DNA from: Reticulitermes lucifugus
Taxonomy: Eukaryota; Arthropoda; Insecta; Blattodea; Rhinotermitidae
Direction: 5' to 3'
NCBI GenBank assembly: GCA_026260175.1
Contig: JAKCWW010000525.1
Location: 1-60,846, forward strand
DNA: 60,846 bases
The notes beneath the pieces were generated by a model that was given only the letters and a program-made list of their open reading frames with translations, was not told the DNA's origin and searched no databases. Of this stretch, positions 56,966-60,846 are shown one piece after another. Numbering within the stretch: the first letter of the stretch is position 1; each line of letters opens with the position of its first letter. The position numbers were made by a program, and so were the translations under genes.

Positions 56966-57968
56966 AGAAACACGTGTTTCGAAAGACGGTGATACGGAGG
57001 GGTGCATACTAGCAACATAAGTTTCTGCCGCCAGCCTCACGATTCGTTTCTTGGCTCATTTGCACTATCAGCACCGCGATACCCGTTGATGCACTATGAT
57101 GAAGATTAATGCCCAGATTTTACTGTGCGCGTGCGCTTTGTACGCATATCTTTTCCTCCATATAAATGATGATGTGTGGCAAGACTCCACCCTCTGTCTT
57201 CATCTTCATCTTCCTCCTCCCTCCTCCTTTCTTACCCCCGCCCTTTCTGCCCGCCCGCGAGCCTTCTTCTAACGACCCACACGTCAACTAAAGTGGAAAA
57301 TATGGATGCAGGGAACCAATAAGAGCGAACTTTACTAACTTCAGCCCTCAGAGTTTTCCACCATGTTTGCAAGGTTTCCGCGAAACTCACATAACAAGCA
57401 AAGTTTGTGTCAATTGCTTTATTCATAGATCATTATTTTAGTTGATGAAGTTGTATAGCAGCGTGGGAGCTGGGAGGATGTTGAATAAATATGGGTTCGT
57501 AAAGGAAATGCAAGAGCCAGTGATGTTCGCATTGTGGGTCTGAGAACCATCACAGAGAGTGGGACAAAACAGGTTTACTTATAGATCCTTATTCGAGAGT
57601 TATGCTATTCGAATCTCGATCGGATTACAGGCTACAGTGATAGGGTTTGTCGGTGGTCATTCTCAGCCCTTTCATACGAATTCTGAAGTTGTACTTAATA
57701 CCGGCCACGATCGTCTTTTGTGGATGTCCGCCTCTACACATCATTGAATACAATTTCATTGTCTTTGGTAACGCCACATAGTCTTCAAACTCGAAATGGT
57801 GTCATTAAATGAACTACAACCAGTAAATTGTTTAAAAAATTCGTATCTGAATATTAAACGTGTGTATTATAGGACTATTATGTTTACACTTCAAATACTA
57901 CTCATGTGATTTAAATTCAGAGACATTATGCCAGCGTAATCTGAAGTTAATGTTTTTAGGCAGCACGT
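56966..57968. other. unassigned with pyrimidine tract
   Basis: 57180-57260 is strongly pyrimidine-rich (CTTCCTCC-type). No gene recognised. Confidence 0.4.
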
Positions 57969-57986
57969 GTATATATATATATATAT
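57969..57986. repeat. (TA)n microsatellite
   Basis: Nine TA units. Confidence 0.92.
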
Positions 57987-58054
57987 CAAAATTATATAGT
58001 GGTTATTATTACTGTCCTCACAACTTTATCAAAATTTAACTAGACAACATCACA

Positions 58055-58110
58055 TTAAGAATATCGACATGTTTCAACCATACCTTTCATCGTCAGGCCA
58101 TCAATTGTTA
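58055..58110 (-). ncRNA. hammerhead-like motif, worn stems
   Basis: On the minus strand: CTGACGA (58096-58090, fits CUGANGA), the extra T, a weak stem II, GAAAC (58075-58071) and ATGTC with triplet GTC (58068-58066). Stem I next to the core is poor. On plus, GATTGAGATCTCAATC at 58167 shares its palindrome with the flank of the 34.2-kb copy. Confidence 0.45.
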
Positions 58111-58241
58111 CAAAATGTAAATCTTAAAAGGACCAGAAGGTTGAGTTTGCGAAAGTTATTGACGTATGATTGAGATCTCAATCATATGCATACTGTATAT
58201 TACATAAAAAATAAAATACAGGTACATATTGATAAAATATA
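58111..58241 (-). other. probable continuation of the hammerhead-bearing repeat
   Basis: Shared TTGAGATCTCAA palindrome only; otherwise unassigned. Confidence 0.35.
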
Positions 58242-58477
58242 TACAGTAGAACCCCCGTATCCGCGGTTTACCGCGGCCCGAAAATATTGAAAACATTCAC
58301 TGCCAAAGTCGACCATGGTCGATTTAAGTATTTACGTTTTAGTTTGCCAGCGTCGACTTTAGTCGATCTAAAGTTTACTCTGCGCTTTTATATATAGAGT
58401 TCGCTACTATCCGCGGTTTCGGGCATCCGCGGTAGGTCTTGGAATGTATCACCCGTGGATACGGGGGGACTACTGTA
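58242..58477. mobile_element. pogo/Tigger-like MITE, 232 bp, TA target duplication
   Basis: Both ends are TA plus CAGTAG. The left reads CAGTAGAACCCCCGTATCCG and the right, reversed, CAGTAGTCCCCCCGTATCCA, giving about 23 bp of inverted terminus with few mismatches. TA lies at 58242-58243 and 58476-58477. A CCGCGG-type subterminal word recurs (58262, 58272, 58410, 58427). No transposase is encoded. The ends match the Tc1/mariner-superfamily pogo/Tigger style. Confidence 0.92.
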
Positions 58478-59569
58478 CTACAATTAGTTAAAATTCTCTA
58501 TTCTGCTAGAGTCTGTCAGGTAGCACACAGGAGACCCGGACGTGTCCCCGACGGTACCTGCACAAACACTGACGCTGAAGCGGATTTGACGCCTAAGTTC
58601 TCGCACGGTATGTACATTATCCTGAGCTTGGAGGTGACTGCTGTCGACGTCAACTGAACACGCTTCGCCTGTCCAAAGAATTTTGTGTAAAGCAGCCCAT
58701 TCGCAGTGTGTTGATGTCGTTGCCATTACCAAACTGCATCTCTACAGGACGATAGCCTGCAAACAGATGTGCGATCCGCGAGTAGCGGTATAAAAACATC
58801 GTTTTTATATGTTATACTTAATGCATTTCTACTTCGACACGATTCTTGTACACCCAATTCGATTCTACTACTTCCCCGTAGTTTCAGGCAACTTCTCCGG
58901 CACCTGCATAATGCGGGTCATCTAAGTAACAGGCATCTCTGCAGACGGCGTATCAGACTGATGGAAGTGTTACGGAGATACATCAATATATTTTTGATGA
59001 CACATATATCAAGGATTTATAAGAAACTGAGTCATGAGTTTAAACTACATCAGATAGTGTAAAGTATTTCTGTTTAATTGGCAATCAATTCTCATTAATT
59101 CAAAAATCGTAATTTCAAATAAATAATATTCCTTTACATGAGGCTAGGACAACAATAAGAATTGCTTTGTACAAATGACTTTCCAAGGAAGATCCTATTC
59201 TATGGAGATTATTAGGTATTTTTCCAGTAAATGAGCTACAGATGCATGAAAGAGCGCCGGCCTTTTGTTGAACACACGTCGTGATGTTAATGATACTACG
59301 TTTAATTCACACAAGTCACAATGTTGGCACATTATTGTAGTTATTTCTGTTACGTATGCGGCACTTCTGTCAAAATATTACCTGAAGAAGTGATACCAGC
59401 GAATCATAACTTACTTAGTAATGGCTATCTATGTGGTGCTGCACGCCGCAGCGGTCCAGTTCCTTCCGGGTTCCAGTTTATGGATTCCCTTATAGATATC
59501 TGGTGTGATTTCTTGGAGGAAGAATTGGCCCATCTCAAGACCTCTACATACACAGGACAATACAAAGAA
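58478..59569. other. unassigned
   Basis: Nothing recognised. ORFs at 58769-59062 and 59321-59677 have no domain; the latter runs into the tRNA-like stretch below. Confidence 0.4.
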
Positions 59570-59690
59570 AGAAAAAAGCAGATATTCATCTATGCCGTGA
59601 GTGGAATTCGAACCCACCATCTCGGTGTTCGAGCATCAGAAGCCCTTTTAAGATGCGCATCCATAGTGATAGGCTAACACTCGTTACGAA
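59570..59690 (-). mobile_element. tRNA-like sequence, probably a SINE head
   Basis: On the minus strand, GTGGGTTCGAATTCCAC (59622-59606) forms a 5-bp T-arm-like stem around a TTCGAAT loop. The preceding 60 bases (TATGGATGCGCATCTTAAAA, GCTCGAACACCGAGATG) give a tRNA-like layout. The acceptor stem does not pair, so it is not a tRNA gene. The body would extend left to about 59440. Confidence 0.4.
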
Positions 59691-60608
59691 TGAATAATAA
59701 ATATTTATACAGTTTTAATTTGTGCTTACTTTTATAAATAACTGATGTGCTAGACGCAATATTAAGAATTCAGGAACGAAGTTCAAAAACTGTTTTATTA
59801 TCTCTAGAAGAGCAAGCCCTTCACACAGTGATTGGACGTACAGGTACATGGGATGCTGCGTCCTGATCTGAATGATGGAACGAAACAAACATTCACTTTC
59901 AAAAAGGAGGCTCTTTTGACGTGACATTTCTGGAAGCACATCCTCTGACGGAAGGCTGTTGCACTTATAGTGTCAGAGACTGTGAAGCTATTGACCAAAT
60001 ATTGACAGTGCTTATACGGACCTCCTGAATCGCAAGGCACAGAGCACATTTAGCATAAACCCTCTGTATATACATAAACACACTAAAGCATATACGTGTG
60101 AGGGGTGGTTCCAGGTTCGAGATGGGCGGTATAATAAGGTTCAAGATGATGAAAGTTGTCTTCTGCTCCCCACCGTGTTCCACCTTCATGTCCCTCTCTC
60201 TCTATGCCTCTCTCCTTTCTATAATATGATGATGCTCCTATCTCCCTGTAGTTGATCAAGCGCAGCCAGCACTCAGAAGTGCTGCACAAGACCAGAATTA
60301 GCTCCTAAATATTCATGTGCTAGCTAGACGACGATGAAGCAGGCGCACTCATTCCGACCTCGTTCATTACTAAGGGACGCAACGCAACTTATATTATACC
60401 TCTCCCTTCCGTTTCTCCCTGTCTCTACGAACACATCAACTCGCCTTCCTCAGCGAATGCGTGTTCCATAGATTTCTGGCCTACAATCCTATCTCGAGCG
60501 CTAGAGAATTTATACATCCAGGACAATATTCTCTCCCTTCTGTCCAGGTTTTCATAATTGCGCACTTCACTGTGCAACGAACATAACACTTGAAAATAAG
60601 GGTCTAAA
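59691..60608. other. unassigned
   Basis: No gene recognised. Pyrimidine-rich patches lie at 60170-60225 and 60395-60425. Confidence 0.4.
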
Positions 60609-60846
60609 TACAGGTAGCCCTCGATTTGCGCCGGTCCAATTTGCGCCGATTCAGAATAACACCGATTTTGAAATCAGGAGGTCAAAAAGTGAAAAAAATA
60701 TATTTTACTATTATTTATAACGTTTTACAATTTTTCTCGTGCTGATTCTTATACTAAATCGTAATTCTTACATCGCAGATTTTGAATAAAAATTATAAAT
60801 ACAGTCATCTCTGCAATTACGTATGTTTCGTTAACGCGAATTTGCT
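60609..60846 (+). mobile_element. two pogo/Tigger-like termini, cut by window edge
   Basis: TA+CAGGTAGCCCTCGATTTGC starts at 60611, with the subterminal word ATTTGCGCCG repeated at 60624 and 60639. A second terminus, TA+CAGTCATCTCTGCAATTAC, starts at 60802 in the same orientation. The right ends are outside the window, so nesting versus adjacency cannot be decided. Confidence 0.55.

Noticed and set aside
59606-59690. tRNA gene on the minus strand
   Set aside because: A T-arm-like hairpin exists, but acceptor and D arms do not pair; a SINE head is more likely.
1-60846. CRISPR arrays, operons, bacterial or phage genes
   Set aside because: No spaced direct repeats of CRISPR type; composition, SINEs, LINEs and microsatellites indicate an animal nuclear genome.

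Overview
The window looks like repeat-dense, gene-poor nuclear DNA of an insect, most likely a cockroach or termite. It is AT-rich and holds no long open reading frame (the longest is 156 codons, unrecognised). It has one 68-base assembly gap (12683-12750) and many decayed retroelement copies. The blattodean guess rests on remembered repeat phrases. One is the antisense SINE reading GIRTHNPSKRAA...RGHWDR. Another is the LINE C-terminal reading WAGHVARM...GRPRRRW. No database was searched. I see no bacterial-type genes, no genuine tRNA or rRNA gene and no CRISPR.

Five kinds of repeat explain most recognisable sequence. (1) One LINE family, here called the RPRRRW-type LINE, has about 24 fragments, mostly 3' ends. 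Landmarks in order are reverse-transcriptase (RT) core pieces (29590-30790, 39155-39480), the WAGHVARM stretch, GRPRRRW, the DNA word GGGAGGATAATATTAAAA, an ACTGGATTAATCT..GCTCAG word and a tail around TTAGCTTCTCAAG. (2) SINE-A is tRNA-derived, with five copies: 11784, 17341, 23327, 33830 and 45983. (3) SINE-B is tRNA-derived, with about ten copies and a tail of CTTTA/ACC units. Clean target-site duplications at 27700/27945 and 51136/51418 date it as retroposed. (4) DNA-transposon ends and MITEs: a TA-flanked 232-bp pogo/Tigger-like MITE (58244-58475), a MITE with CAGTGGC ends (47882-48057), a hAT-like terminus (1-63) and two pogo-like termini at the right edge. (5) A set of hammerhead-ribozyme-like motifs.

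The fifth group is the most interesting. Single motifs occur at 10241-10289 (+), 11342-11386 (+), 31710-31753 (-), 34227-34296 (-) and 58055-58110 (-). Each has a CUGANGA-type box, a stem II, GAAA, an ACAUGU-like stem III, an NUH cleavage triplet and, in most, a stem I. The 10.2-kb copy keeps every core base. Four near-palindromes (26539-26747, 39516-39706, 50066-50204, 55797-55964) carry a related AGATGA..GAAACGTC core in each half and look like inverted dimers. Hammerheads of this form are known from Penelope-like retroelements, so a Penelope-like origin is my inference.

Host genes: nothing certain. Two weak candidates are a 40-codon ORF in a GC-rich patch with a good start context (222-344) and a minus-strand stretch at 43026-43860 with two GTAAGT donor-like sites. 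Stretches between listed features are given as unassigned entries so that coverage is explicit.
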